This document shows, in pieces, positions 52,829 to 61,179 of a stretch of DNA of 64,000 bases; within the stretch, counting starts at the first letter, position 1, and each line of letters opens with the position of its first letter. The stretch is from Rickettsia tillamookensis (lineage in GTDB: Bacteria > Pseudomonadota > Alphaproteobacteria > Rickettsiales > Rickettsiaceae). Both the position numbers and the translations under genes were made by a program. Under the pieces are notes generated by a model, which was not told the DNA's origin, did not search any database, and was given only the letters and a program-made list of their open reading frames with translations. Location: contig NZ_CP060138.2 of assembly GCF_016743795.2 (NCBI RefSeq), positions 744,001-808,000 on the forward strand. The letters run 5' to 3'.

Positions 52829-53591
52829 AATTCTTAAATCTTTCTTCTAGCTCTTTATCTAAAAGCCAAATATGTTCCTTTTCGAGTATCTCATAGCGTA
52901 ATTGTTCTTTTTCTCTATCAAGAATAGGTAAGGTGGCTATTTTAGCAGCTCCGTAATGAACACCTTGAAAATCAATATTTAACTCATGACAAATTTTTTC
53001 AACTGATTTAAGATATTCTAAATCATCATCAATAAAAATAATCTTTTTAAAATGTAAATTAGATTTTTCAAGAGCCGCTTTCAGTACTAACCCTTTATCT
53101 GCAAGAGCCGTTAAAATAACTCCTGATTTTAACATAGGAGTACCACTTTTATTTTTCAATTCCGGAAAAATCATATCTTCTTTAAAAGGTGAGGTATTGA
53201 TAAAAGAAATATCTACTTGTTTTAAACCGACAAATCTGAGGTTTTCCATTTCAGCTATTTTACCGTACTTTCCTGTCCACCACCCACTTAAAGCAATTGC
53301 CGGGATATTTCGTTGTTCTAAGTTTTTGATTAATCCTTTCATATTTGAATTAACCGGCTTAACTGTCCGCCTTTCAAAAACGCAGCTATATAAATATGTA
53401 AGTTCATCTTTTGAATATTTCTCTTTTAGCTGTTTAGTTAGTTCTTTATCAAAAATAACTAAAGTATCTTTGTCGGCTTTGTTTACATGCTCCTCTATTA
53501 CCTTGAAATCATTAGTAGGAATAATTTCAGCAAAACAGTTATAAGATAAATAAATTAAGCTTAAGAATAGAATTTTGAAAAGTTTTATCAT
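52815..53591 (-). CDS. Exported DUF2608/HAD-like protein
   Basis: A 258-residue protein with a Sec signal peptide (FKILFLSLIYLSYNCFAEI) followed by a HAD-like domain: TLVIFDKELTKQLKEKY at the motif I position and IIFIDDDLEYLKSVEKICHE at motif IV. Motif I has VIFDKE instead of DxDxT, so the nucleophile pattern is degenerate. DUF2608 proteins are found in Rickettsia, Legionella and Coxiella. It should act in the periplasm or outside. It overlaps the AlkB-like gene by 14 bp. Confidence 0.82.
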   Translation of the reverse strand: MIKLFKILFLSLIYLSYNCFAEIIPTNDFKVIEEHVNKADKDTLVIFDKELTKQLKEKYSKDELTYLYSCVFERRTVKPVNSNMKGLIKNLEQRNIPAIALSGWWTGKYGKIAEMENLRFVGLKQVDISFINTSPFKEDMIFPELKNKSGTPMLKSGVILTALADKGLVLKAALEKSNLHFKKIIFIDDDLEYLKSVEKICHELNIDFQGVHYGAAKIATLPILDREKEQLRYEILEKEHIWLLDKELEERFKNYEST

Positions 53592-53674
53592 TTATTTTAA
53601 TTTAGGAATTGGAAAATTGTGGTGCATACTGTATGTAGTAGCTTTTGTTCTATAGTACAAGGAAAATATTTTAA

Positions 53675-53790
53675 TGTCATTCCTGCGAAAGCAGGAATCC
53701 AAAAAAAAGTCTAAATATAGCAAATTTTTAAAGTTAAAAGCTCGATTTATCTCGCTTTATGCTGGATTCCTGCTTTCGCAGGAATGACAT
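53675..53790. repeat. Palindromic repeat, type C
   Basis: TGTCATTCCTGCGAAAGCAG to CTGCTTTCGCAGGAATGACA with a central AT-rich part. It occupies the place where a toxin partner of the next antitoxin gene might have been. Confidence 0.9.
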
Positions 53791-53805
53791 ACTAATAAAC
53801 TTAAT

Positions 53806-54066
53806 TTACTTATTAATCTTTCTACTTATACTATCAAAAACACTTTTATGCGAATGAATCTTACCTTTACTTAAATCATCTATACCTTCTGCGAGAGCCA
53901 TTTTTAATATTTGTTCTTTAAAGGCTTCAAGCTCCTGAAATTCTTTATTAGAAATAATTACCGCTACAGGCTTACCGTTTTTAATAATACTAATAGGCTC
54001 AGTTTGAGCTTTAATAAGCAATTCCCCAAATTCTCGCTTTGCTTCAGTTGCATTTAATTGCTCCAT
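53806..54066 (-). CDS. Phd/YefM antitoxin-like protein, orphan
   Basis: An 86-residue Phd/YefM protein (MEQLNATEAKREFGELLIKA, SIIKNGKPVAVIISNKEFQE) with a C-terminal toxin-binding helix. No toxin gene lies on either side: downstream is a type C repeat and then the DUF2608 gene. It is either a solitary repressor or the remnant of a module. Confidence 0.87.
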   Translation of the reverse strand: MEQLNATEAKREFGELLIKAQTEPISIIKNGKPVAVIISNKEFQELEAFKEQILKMALAEGIDDLSKGKIHSHKSVFDSISRKINK

Positions 54067-54149
54067 ATAAATTGACCATTTTAATTATTTTAATCAATTA
54101 AATCATGAATTCTTACTATAATCAAGTTAAATTAATATATAAAATCATT

Positions 54150-54191
54150 TAGATTGCTTCGTCAAAATTTTCAATTTTTCCTCGCAATGAC
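54150..54191. repeat. Half of a type B repeat
   Basis: AGATTGCTTCGTCAAAATTT to CCTCGCAATGACA: only the right half, the left half being lost. Confidence 0.8.
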
Positions 54192-54270
54192 ATTAATTTA
54201 TTAACTAGCCTGTCGTAATACCGTAACAAAAAACAAACAAGCATTATTAAATCGTATGAATTAAAATTTG

Positions 54271-54918
54271 TTATAAATCCGTAGCAAATTTCTTCCATAA
54301 AGCCTCTACATCAGAATTACGTAACAACGATAGATTTTGCTTTATCTTGTCAACGTTCCAATTCCACCATTTAATTTGCAATAATTTTGTTATATCATCA
54401 TCGGAAAAACGCTTTTTAATTAATTTGGCAGGATTACCTCCCCAAATTTCATAAGCCTTGATATTTTTTGTTACTAAACTCCTTGCTCCTACTATCGCAC
54501 CATCGGCAATTTTAACCCCTGGCATAACCATACTTTCGGCACCTATCCAAACATCATTACCAAGAACAGTATCACCTTTAAGTCTATAAGCTTTTGGTGG
54601 AACGGTTTCATAATTGTCAAAATCTTCATCAAAAGAATCAAGGGGGTAAGATGCTATCCAATTATAATTATGTCCTTGCGTTCCACCCATCATAAATTTA
54701 ACGCCGGTAGCAATTGAACAAAATTTACCGATAATAAGCTTATCAATTTCATCAGACTTATAGCGATTATCCTCTGCATCTAAGTACATAACACAATCAT
54801 CAAAAGCAGTGCCGTGATAATAACCTGAATAATAAGAATAATCGCCTGCTATAATATGCTTTGATTTAACATGATCTTTGATGAAAATCGAATCACGATA
54901 ACTATTAAATATTTTCAT
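54271..54918 (-). CDS. CatB/Vat-type xenobiotic acetyltransferase
   Basis: A 215-residue left-handed-beta-helix acyltransferase of the Vat/CatB type, which acetylates streptogramin A or chloramphenicol. HIIAGDYSYYSGYYHG, LIIGKFCSIATGVKFMMGGT, the catalytic-His segment QGHNYNWIASYPL, and hexapeptide repeats (VLGNDVWIGAESMVMPGVKI) are present, with the closing WGGNPAKLIKKRF. Intact and full length. It may confer resistance, but the native substrate is unknown. Confidence 0.9.
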   Translation of the reverse strand: MKIFNSYRDSIFIKDHVKSKHIIAGDYSYYSGYYHGTAFDDCVMYLDAEDNRYKSDEIDKLIIGKFCSIATGVKFMMGGTQGHNYNWIASYPLDSFDEDFDNYETVPPKAYRLKGDTVLGNDVWIGAESMVMPGVKIADGAIVGARSLVTKNIKAYEIWGGNPAKLIKKRFSDDDITKLLQIKWWNWNVDKIKQNLSLLRNSDVEALWKKFATDL

Positions 54919-54980
54919 AAAATCATTTAAAATTTTAATTTCAATATATATTATAGTTAACTGTTGAACAAATATATTTT

Positions 54981-55430
54981 ATGAACTTAATCGCTAACTC
55001 CATTAAACTTATGCGTTGCACGCATTATAACGAGTGGAAAGAATATCATCGTATACGAGCTGAGCAAATTTTTGATACTATAAATGTAAAATATGACTCT
55101 AACCATCCAACTATAACGACAGAAAATCATTATCATTTTGTGCTATATAAAGGAGTTAAAATCGTTGCAACTGCTCATATAGAATTTTTAAATGAAAATG
55201 GATCGGCACTAAGGTCACTTGCAGTAGATAAGCCTCATCAAAACCAAGGATTCGGTAAATATACAATGAAACTTTTAGAGAAATGGTTAAAACAAAGAAA
55301 TATCAAAATACTAAAAATGCACGCAAGATTAAATGCCGAATCTTTTTATCGTAAATTAGGATATATTGATATGGAATTTAACGATGTTTCGGTACAGAAA
55401 AATTATATAGATTTAGGAAAAATATTGTAG
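54981..55430 (+). CDS. GNAT-family acetyltransferase
   Basis: A 149-residue GNAT protein: GVKIVATAHIEFLNENGSAL, RSLAVDKPHQNQGFGKYTMK (CoA loop QNQGFG) and MHARLNAESFYRKLGYIDME. It is followed 3 bp later by the GNAT-MazG fusion gene, so they form a pair. Substrate unknown. Confidence 0.88.
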   Translation: MNLIANSIKLMRCTHYNEWKEYHRIRAEQIFDTINVKYDSNHPTITTENHYHFVLYKGVKIVATAHIEFLNENGSALRSLAVDKPHQNQGFGKYTMKLLEKWLKQRNIKILKMHARLNAESFYRKLGYIDMEFNDVSVQKNYIDLGKIL

Positions 55431-55433
55431 AGT

Positions 55434-56270
55434 ATGAAAATAGAAAAAATATCACCGGAACTTGCTGAAGATTTATGCCGCAAGCTTACAGTTGATTTAC
55501 CTGAGTATTTCGGTTTACCTGAATGTAATGAGCAATATGCTTTAGGGATTCGTTCTCGTATCAATTTTGCAATAAAAATAGAAAGAAAATATGTAGGCTT
55601 ACTAAGTTTAGAATTTCCTTATCCTAATAATGGAAATATTTATTGGATGGCTATTTTACGAGAATATCAAAATTTGGGACTCGGCAAAAAGCTTATCGAG
55701 GCAGCAAGTATCTATGCACAAGAAAAGAAAGCAGAAACTTTAACTATTGAGACGCTTGCCTTAAAAGAATCGGATGAGAATTATCTTAAGACTTATAAAT
55801 TTTATGAAGCTTGCGGTTTTAAACCTTTATTTAATTTAAAGCCGCAAAATTATGAGTGGAATATGGTTTATATGGTTAAAGATTTAAATACTAGAAATCC
55901 CCTGCAAACTTTAATTCTGCTTGAGAAAGATGCACGAAGCTATGGTTTTGATTGGCCTGATCATGAAATGATTTTAGAGCAGGCAATAGATGAATGCAGA
56001 GAGATAAAAGAGGCTATTGACGATGTCGAATCTCCGGAAAGAGTGCAGGAAGAAATAGGCGATTTACTCCATACGGCAATTTCGCTATGTATTTTTTTAA
56101 AGTACGATGTAGAAGAAACGCTAAGCAAAACAAATGAGAAATTTAGCAAACGTATGAAAGCAATAAAAATGCTTACTGAAAAGCATAATTTGCCAAATCT
56201 ACAAGGACAATCCATAGAATTTATGCTGAAACTTTGGAAAGAAGCAAAAGAGATAGCTAAAGATAGATAA
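55434..56270 (+). CDS. GNAT acetyltransferase fused to a MazG-like pyrophosphohydrolase
   Basis: A 278-residue two-domain protein. Residues 1 to about 150 are a GNAT domain (INFAIKIERKYVGLLSLEF, REYQNLGLGKKLIEAASIYA). Residues of about 160-275 are a MazG-like NTP-pyrophosphohydrolase helical bundle with metal-binding acids in AIDECREIKEAIDD and VQEEIGDLLHTAISL (ExxE, then EExxD). MazG enzymes remove aberrant or regulatory nucleotides. This combination is unusual; the two activities may act on one nucleotide-linked substrate. No internal start suggests two proteins. Confidence 0.87.
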   Translation: MKIEKISPELAEDLCRKLTVDLPEYFGLPECNEQYALGIRSRINFAIKIERKYVGLLSLEFPYPNNGNIYWMAILREYQNLGLGKKLIEAASIYAQEKKAETLTIETLALKESDENYLKTYKFYEACGFKPLFNLKPQNYEWNMVYMVKDLNTRNPLQTLILLEKDARSYGFDWPDHEMILEQAIDECREIKEAIDDVESPERVQEEIGDLLHTAISLCIFLKYDVEETLSKTNEKFSKRMKAIKMLTEKHNLPNLQGQSIEFMLKLWKEAKEIAKDR

Positions 56271-56367
56271 TAAAATTTTGTTATTTATAGTTTACGTATT
56301 ATAATTAAAGGAAACTTATAGTAATATAAATAGTTTGTTATATTTAAATAATTAAACAAAAGAAGAT

Positions 56368-57222
56368 ATGTATTTTCATCTAGCAATTTTAATACTTTTA
56401 GCAATAAATCTACTTATCAGATTTAATTTTAAACATATTATTAAATCTGACATTATACAAAATTTTTTTGGAGTTAGTTGTATTATAATTGCTTTTCACA
56501 TAAAGACTTTATTAGATGAAATTTTTGAGCATATTGGGTTTACTATAACTGATGATAAACCAACTATTGTATATTGGGATCGCATTGAATGGGGTATTAG
56601 AGGATCGCTTAGTGATATTGGACTTTGGAGTTTTATAGTAGGTGGGACAATCGCCTATTGGTTTTTCTTTTTTCTAATAGATAAATTTAAAGATAAACAA
56701 CGTACAGATATAGGCGTTTTATGGATAATGGTTGGTGCTACATTTATATTATGGTTAGGAGAGTTTTTATGGTGTTATATTTTTTACCCTTCTTTTGAAA
56801 ATAGCTTTTTTATTTTAACGATAATAGCTTTAATTTTAAAATTATTTCAATTTATCACAGCAAAATTTTTCTATATCGCTTATCGTTTTCACTTATCAAA
56901 TATAAAAAATCTTAAAAGATGGATTATCAATGCAGAAGTTAATCCTAAAAAAATAGGATATGTCAGTTATTACGAACAAATTATTATTGAAGCAAAGACA
57001 GACGATGAAGCAAAAAATTTTTTCAAAAAATATATTCAGGATAAACAAATAGACAAATATAATATGAATGTAGTAGAGGTTCAATTGTACAATAATATGG
57101 ATTTTGATTTTAGTTTAGAAGCCTTAATTAGCTATATACCCTTTAATTTTTTACCAAAAGGTGATTGTGCGATACTTGGAAGTATATATAAAGGACTAAA
57201 ACTTCAAGAAATTTTACCATAA
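56368..57222 (+). CDS. Unknown membrane protein
   Basis: A 284-residue protein with about five hydrophobic segments: LAILILLAINLLIRF, FGVSCIIIAFHI, LWSFIVGGTIAYWFFFFLI, DIGVLWIMVGATFILWLG and FFILTIIALILKLFQF. A C-terminal cytosolic domain of about 110 residues follows (GYVSYYEQIIIEAKTDDEAK). No family recognised. Base composition is slightly more AT-rich than its neighbours, hinting at acquisition. It is convergent with the next gene. Confidence 0.65.
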   Translation: MYFHLAILILLAINLLIRFNFKHIIKSDIIQNFFGVSCIIIAFHIKTLLDEIFEHIGFTITDDKPTIVYWDRIEWGIRGSLSDIGLWSFIVGGTIAYWFFFFLIDKFKDKQRTDIGVLWIMVGATFILWLGEFLWCYIFYPSFENSFFILTIIALILKLFQFITAKFFYIAYRFHLSNIKNLKRWIINAEVNPKKIGYVSYYEQIIIEAKTDDEAKNFFKKYIQDKQIDKYNMNVVEVQLYNNMDFDFSLEALISYIPFNFLPKGDCAILGSIYKGLKLQEILP

Positions 57223-57248
57223 CTTCTTTATAGTTTTACAACAGAAAT

Positions 57249-58445
57249 TTATTTATTATACTCTGTCGGCATAATATTTTCAAAATACTCATTCCCTAAT
57301 TCTAAAAATGTATTAAAAAAAGTGGAACTTATTATAGTTTGTGGAAGATTAAAATCTCTTCTACCATTTGTTGTTGTCCAACTTTCTGCAATTGCTTTAT
57401 CGGCCTTTCTTTGAATGCTACCGATAAACATATTTCTTCCATGTGTGTAATTTATTCCTTCTGCAGAAATATAATCATTCGTTTGGCTAACTGCCCGCCA
57501 CGATAAATTAAATATTTGTCCTACCGAAAAATTCTTTAATAAACCTATAAAAGTATTCATAGTTTTGTCTCCAACAGGCTCATTTAAAGTAAAACCTCTT
57601 TTAGCTAATAAATATTTAAAATATTCTATACATTCATAGCTAGTAATTTGTTTCCACATCTCAGCAATATCGTCTTTCCATGAAGAAGACCACTCACCTT
57701 TAACAAGATTTTTTACATCGTCTAAATATTGTTGTTTTTCCTTAATATTCATAGACGGTAAAAGTTCCCATATTATTTTTTCTATGGAATATATCTGCAG
57801 CTTTTTTTCTGCATCAAACTCAAAAGCATCAAGAGGACTTGAAGGACTAATTACTATAAGACCTTTATTACATAAATGATTTATAATCCTATTAGTCAGT
57901 TCTCTATCAGGCGTTAAATCAGGGATAGAAGGGTTATTAGAAAACGGCTCTATAAATTCAAAATTTTCAGAACCAGAATGCGATACTACACTTAACAAAT
58001 ATAAGGCGTCTTTTAAAGTTAATTCTTCAATTGGGATATTTTTCAAGCCGGTTTTAATATAATCATAATAATATTTCTCTTTTATAAGGTTTCTTTTTTC
58101 TTCTTCTTTAATTTGCTTTTGCTGTTTTATAGCTTTCTTGCAATTATCACATGAACAACTAGAGTTATCGTTATGATTACACATAGGACAAAATAGATCA
58201 AAACCATTTTCACCATAATATTTATAATTTCTACTCTTTAGCCTAATAACTAAATTTGTATCTTGGCAATATTTACAGAATAATTCATGATGTGGAATAA
58301 GTGGAAATAAATTAACTAAACTATTGGGAGATATGTTAATGTTAAATTCTTTTAACAAATTATCTACTTTTTCATTATCATAGTAACGTTTTATTAGATC
58401 TTCGAGCTGTTTTTGAGTCAAATGCGATAAATCTTTATGAGCCAT
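57249..58445 (-). CDS. Unknown protein with a cysteine-rich zinc-finger-like region
   Basis: A 398-residue protein not recognised. Residues of about 50-115 hold clustered CxxC pairs (FCKYCQ, FCPMCN, SCSCDNCKK), likely binding one or two zinc ions. A Lys/Glu-rich helix (KQQKQIKEEEKRNLIKEKYY) follows, then a helical C-terminal region of about 270 residues. It starts MAHKDLSHLTQKQLEDLI. No neighbour suggests a function; it lies next to a recombinase remnant and a tRNA, a common place for mobile DNA. Confidence 0.6.
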   Translation of the reverse strand: MAHKDLSHLTQKQLEDLIKRYYDNEKVDNLLKEFNINISPNSLVNLFPLIPHHELFCKYCQDTNLVIRLKSRNYKYYGENGFDLFCPMCNHNDNSSCSCDNCKKAIKQQKQIKEEEKRNLIKEKYYYDYIKTGLKNIPIEELTLKDALYLLSVVSHSGSENFEFIEPFSNNPSIPDLTPDRELTNRIINHLCNKGLIVISPSSPLDAFEFDAEKKLQIYSIEKIIWELLPSMNIKEKQQYLDDVKNLVKGEWSSSWKDDIAEMWKQITSYECIEYFKYLLAKRGFTLNEPVGDKTMNTFIGLLKNFSVGQIFNLSWRAVSQTNDYISAEGINYTHGRNMFIGSIQRKADKAIAESWTTTNGRRDFNLPQTIISSTFFNTFLELGNEYFENIMPTEYNK

Positions 58446-58626
58446 AACTTAATTGATTATTAGGTATATAATTGTAACTTATAAAATTACGGCTATAATA
58501 GAGAAAGTAATATGAATATACAACTATTTTTATTATAAAAGTAAAAATAGAAATTAAAAGACTATCAATATGAGGTAATTAGCAGACGATAAGCTTTTTA
58601 AAAAGCTTTTAGACTTTATAAATATA

Positions 58627-58785
58627 ATGACAAATGCGTATGAAACTTTTAAAGGTTCGACAATTGCCGAAAAAAGGGAATTTTTAAATTTTGTATTTGC
58701 GAACCTAAATTTGAAAGGCGGAAACCTTGATTACTCCTTGGCTTTCCCGTTCGATAAACTACAAGAATTGGCTAACTGTCCAGAC
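58627..58785 (+). pseudogene. C-terminal remnant of a serine recombinase, abutting tRNA-Ser
   Basis: The frame encodes GSTIAEKREFLNFVFANLNL and YSLAFPFDKLQELANCPDW, which resemble the extreme C-terminus of large site-specific recombinases. Everything before is missing. It runs directly into the antisense strand of tRNA-Ser (58786). Mobile elements with such recombinases often lie at tRNA genes, so this may mark an old insertion. Family assignment from a short stretch is tentative. The rest of 58446-58626 shows no gene. Confidence 0.55.
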
Positions 58786-58873
58786 TGGCGGAGAGAGGGG
58801 GATTCGAACCCCCGACACGTTGCCGTGAACACGCTTTCCAGGCGTGCGCCTTAAACCGCTCGGCCATCTCTCC
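58786..58873 (-). tRNA. tRNA-Ser (GGA)
   Basis: 88 nt with encoded CCA. Read on the minus strand: acceptor stem GGAGAGA / TCTCTCC, discriminator G, D-arm GGCCGAGCGGTTTAAGGC, anticodon arm CACGCCTGGAAAGCGTG with anticodon GGA, a long variable arm (typical of serine tRNA) and T-arm GGGGGTTCGAATCCCCC. Confidence 0.95.
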
Positions 58874-58922
58874 AAAATTTTTAGTGTTGTTTGCGTGGTA
58901 TTGCCTGCGTGGACCGGTTTTC

Positions 58923-59015
58923 TGTCATTGCAAGAAAAATTACGTAGTAATTGTACGTATGCAATCTCAGGATGCTTTACAAGATTGCCACGTCGCTTCG
59001 CTCCTCGCAATGACG
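58923..59015. repeat. Palindromic repeat, type B
   Basis: TGTCATTGCAAGAAAAATTA to CCTCGCAATGACG between tRNA-Ser and the convergent side of the GlmU-like gene. A partial type A outer arm (GGACCGG and GCGGGCAACG) surrounds it. Confidence 0.87.
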
Positions 59016-59038
59016 ATTTGGCACCCATGCGGGCAACG

Positions 59039-59785
59039 TTAACAATTATTCTTAGAAAAAATATTATTGGCTTCCTCTAGCTCATTTTTAGTATTAACAC
59101 CAACAATTAAATCATGATCATCTGATAATAAATATGAAACTTTTTCACCGTGATTTTTACATATTTTTACTATTTCAGTTAAATAAACTTCCTTATTACC
59201 GTTAGTATTAGTAGCAAATAAAGGTAAGTATTTATTTAAAATTCCGCTGCTGAAAGCCATAATCCCTGAATTACAGAGCTTTATTTTCTTCTCTTCTTCA
59301 CTTGCGTTTTTATGTTCGATTATCTCTAAGAATTCGCCATTTTTATCAGTAGCTATTCTTCCATATTGAGCCGGATTTGCTCTCTCAAAGCTTAAAGTAA
59401 CTAATGCAGAATTAGTAAGGCTTAAGTAATCTATTAATTCATACATAAGTTTTGGAGTAATAAGAGGATGATCACCGTATAAAACTAATATTGTTTTATT
59501 TTTATCAATTAAATCTATTGCTGCATAAGTAGCATGAGCTGTGCCTTTAGGTTCTTCTTGCAGTACAAAGCGACACATATTTTCATAGGGCGTTAAATGT
59601 TTTTTAAGTTCTTCTGAATAAACTATAATTACATCATTGGTGACGTTAAGCGAATTCTTTAATACCGTTTCAAGCATTGGAACTCCGCCGACTTTATGCA
59701 TTACTTTCGGTAAATCGGACTCTATTCTAGTACCTTTACCGGCTGCTAAAATAATTATTTGATAATTTGCATTGTTATAAGTCAT
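59039..59785 (-). CDS. GlmU-like sugar nucleotidyltransferase (uridyltransferase domain only)
   Basis: A 248-residue protein equivalent to the N-terminal domain of GlmU, which makes UDP-GlcNAc from GlcNAc-1-phosphate. [46 protein letters not shown] and the product-site [11 protein letters not shown] are conserved. The C-terminal acetyltransferase beta-helix of bifunctional GlmU is absent. It could be a genuine stand-alone enzyme, or a truncated GlmU; the end after [16 protein letters not shown] corresponds to the domain border. Overlaps yebC by 4 bp. Confidence 0.87.
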   Translation of the reverse strand: MTYNNANYQIIILAAGKGTRIESDLPKVMHKVGGVPMLETVLKNSLNVTNDVIIVYSEELKKHLTPYENMCRFVLQEEPKGTAHATYAAIDLIDKNKTILVLYGDHPLITPKLMYELIDYLSLTNSALVTLSFERANPAQYGRIATDKNGEFLEIIEHKNASEEEKKIKLCNSGIMAFSSGILNKYLPLFATNTNGNKEVYLTEIVKICKNHGEKVSYLLSDDHDLIVGVNTKNELEEANNIFSKNNC

Positions 59786-60540
59786 TGTTCTCCTTGTATT
59801 ATTTCGTAAACATCATCAGATAATTCATAATTCCCGAAAACTCTTTGCACATCGTCGCTTTCTTCTAAAACTTCCACAAGCTTTAGTAATTTTTCAGCTT
59901 TTTCTTTATCGTCTATGATTATAGTATTTAAGGGAATCCAGCCTATATAAGAGTCTTCAGGTATGCCATATTTAACGTTTAAAAATTCTAGAACTTTAGA
60001 AAAATTTTCGATATCCGTATAGATTGTATGAAATATTTCATCAGATACGATATCATCCCCTCCGGCTTCTATTGCTGCCTCGAAAATATCTTCATTCGAT
60101 GCTATGTTTGTTGGATACTGAATAACTCCGCAATGTTTGAATAAATAATTAACGCTACCTGTTTCACCTAAGCTGCCACCGTATTTGGTAAAACCGGAAC
60201 GCACTTCGGCAGCAGTGCGGTTTTTATTATCGGTTAAAGCTTCAACTATTATAGCAATACCATTCGGTGCATAACCTTCATATCTAATTTCCGTATAATT
60301 TTCGGTATTAGCATCGTCAGCACTATTAATAGCTTTGTCTATTCTTTCTTTTGGGAGATTTTGACTGCGTGCGGCGGTTAAAGCGTTTCTAAGACGCGGA
60401 TTATTTTCAGGGATATTAGAAGAGCCGGTTTTAACTGCAGTAACTATTTCACGAATTAATTTAGTGAAAACTTTTGCTCTTTTTTTATCTTGAGCCCCTT
60501 TACGATGCTGAATATTTTTAAACTTTGAGTGACCGGCCAT
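59782..60540 (-). CDS. yebC: YebC/PmpR-family translation/transcription factor
   Basis: A 252-residue YebC-family protein: [52 protein letters not shown] and [20 protein letters not shown]. Full length. Members bind DNA as regulators and have recently been linked to relief of ribosome stalling. The stop overlaps the GlmU-like start, so the two are co-translated. Confidence 0.95.
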   Translation of the reverse strand: MAGHSKFKNIQHRKGAQDKKRAKVFTKLIREIVTAVKTGSSNIPENNPRLRNALTAARSQNLPKERIDKAINSADDANTENYTEIRYEGYAPNGIAIIVEALTDNKNRTAAEVRSGFTKYGGSLGETGSVNYLFKHCGVIQYPTNIASNEDIFEAAIEAGGDDIVSDEIFHTIYTDIENFSKVLEFLNVKYGIPEDSYIGWIPLNTIIIDDKEKAEKLLKLVEVLEESDDVQRVFGNYELSDDVYEIIQGEQ

Positions 60541-60567
60541 TTTGCTATTAATTATATTATGTATATT

Positions 60568-60731
60568 TAGAGACTATCTGTAAATAAATTTTAACCGGTA
60601 ATTTAATTCTTTTTTGCTGCAAATTGTAAGTTTTTTTTTGAAATATGAACAATATTCCTTCAAAAATCTTATCAATTTTCGCTAAAAAAGCTCTTTAATT
60701 ACTAAGTTAAAGTTTATTTACAGATGGCCTC
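60568..60731. repeat. Palindromic repeat, type F
   Basis: Arms GAGACTATCTGTAAATAAAT and GTTTATTTACAGATGGCCTC enclose TTTTTTGCTGCAAATTGTAA and ATCAATTTTCGCTAAAAAAG. Between 60735 and 60842 is a second, short element with core GTACACGGAGCGTACATTTT followed by AGTACGTGAGTA, similar to the D/E core. No gene lies in 60541-60842. Confidence 0.85.
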
Positions 60732-60842
60732 TTAGGAATTAGATTTTATTTTGATGGGTGAGTACACGGAGCGTACATTTTAGTACGTGAGTATACGAAT
60801 CCCTGAAAAAATGAAACAATAATTCTTAAAATATACATAATA

Positions 60843-60968
60843 TTAACCTTGTTTTGCTTTAAATCTTTTATTCTTCTTATTTATCACAAAAATTTTGCCT
60901 CTTCTTTTCACGATCTGACAATCTTTATCACGTTTTTTTAACGATTTTAATGAGCTAACAACTTTCAT
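60843..60968 (-). CDS. rpmJ: 50S ribosomal protein L36
   Basis: A 41-residue protein: [40 protein letters not shown], then G. This is the L36 sequence pattern (KVRSSLK, CKVVRRRGRVYVI). Only one Cys remains and the zinc-binding Cys/His set is incomplete, so it is the zinc-free (C-minus) type. The gene is very short and stands alone. Confidence 0.93.
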   Translation of the reverse strand: MKVVSSLKSLKKRDKDCQIVKRRGKIFVINKKNKRFKAKQG

Positions 60969-61068
60969 AAAATATACTTATTACATTTAATTCGGACTAA
61001 TAATAAACGTTTTTATTTAATCAGTCAATTAACAATTTAAAAATAAAACCATGTTTCGTGGTTTTTTA

Positions 61069-61098
61069 TTGACATATGTTAATAGAGCAATGTATAAT
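61069..61098 (+). promoter_or_regulatory. Promoter of the 61180 gene
   Basis: TTGACA (61069-61074) and TATAAT (61093-61098), 18 bp apart. The leader that follows contains ATTTCATGGTTTCTAAATTT, resembling the leader of the gene at 62852. Confidence 0.68.
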
Positions 61099-61179
61099 AT
61101 ATTTATAAAAATTAAGAAATATCATATTTCATGGTTTCTAAATTTAAACTTAACCAATAATTTAAATAGGGGTCAAATT

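Noticed and set aside
58759..59028. Open frame on the minus strand through tRNA-Ser
   Set aside because: It is the tRNA gene and a repeat read as protein; the GDSNPR-like tail of the opposite frame is the well-known antisense of a tRNA T-arm.
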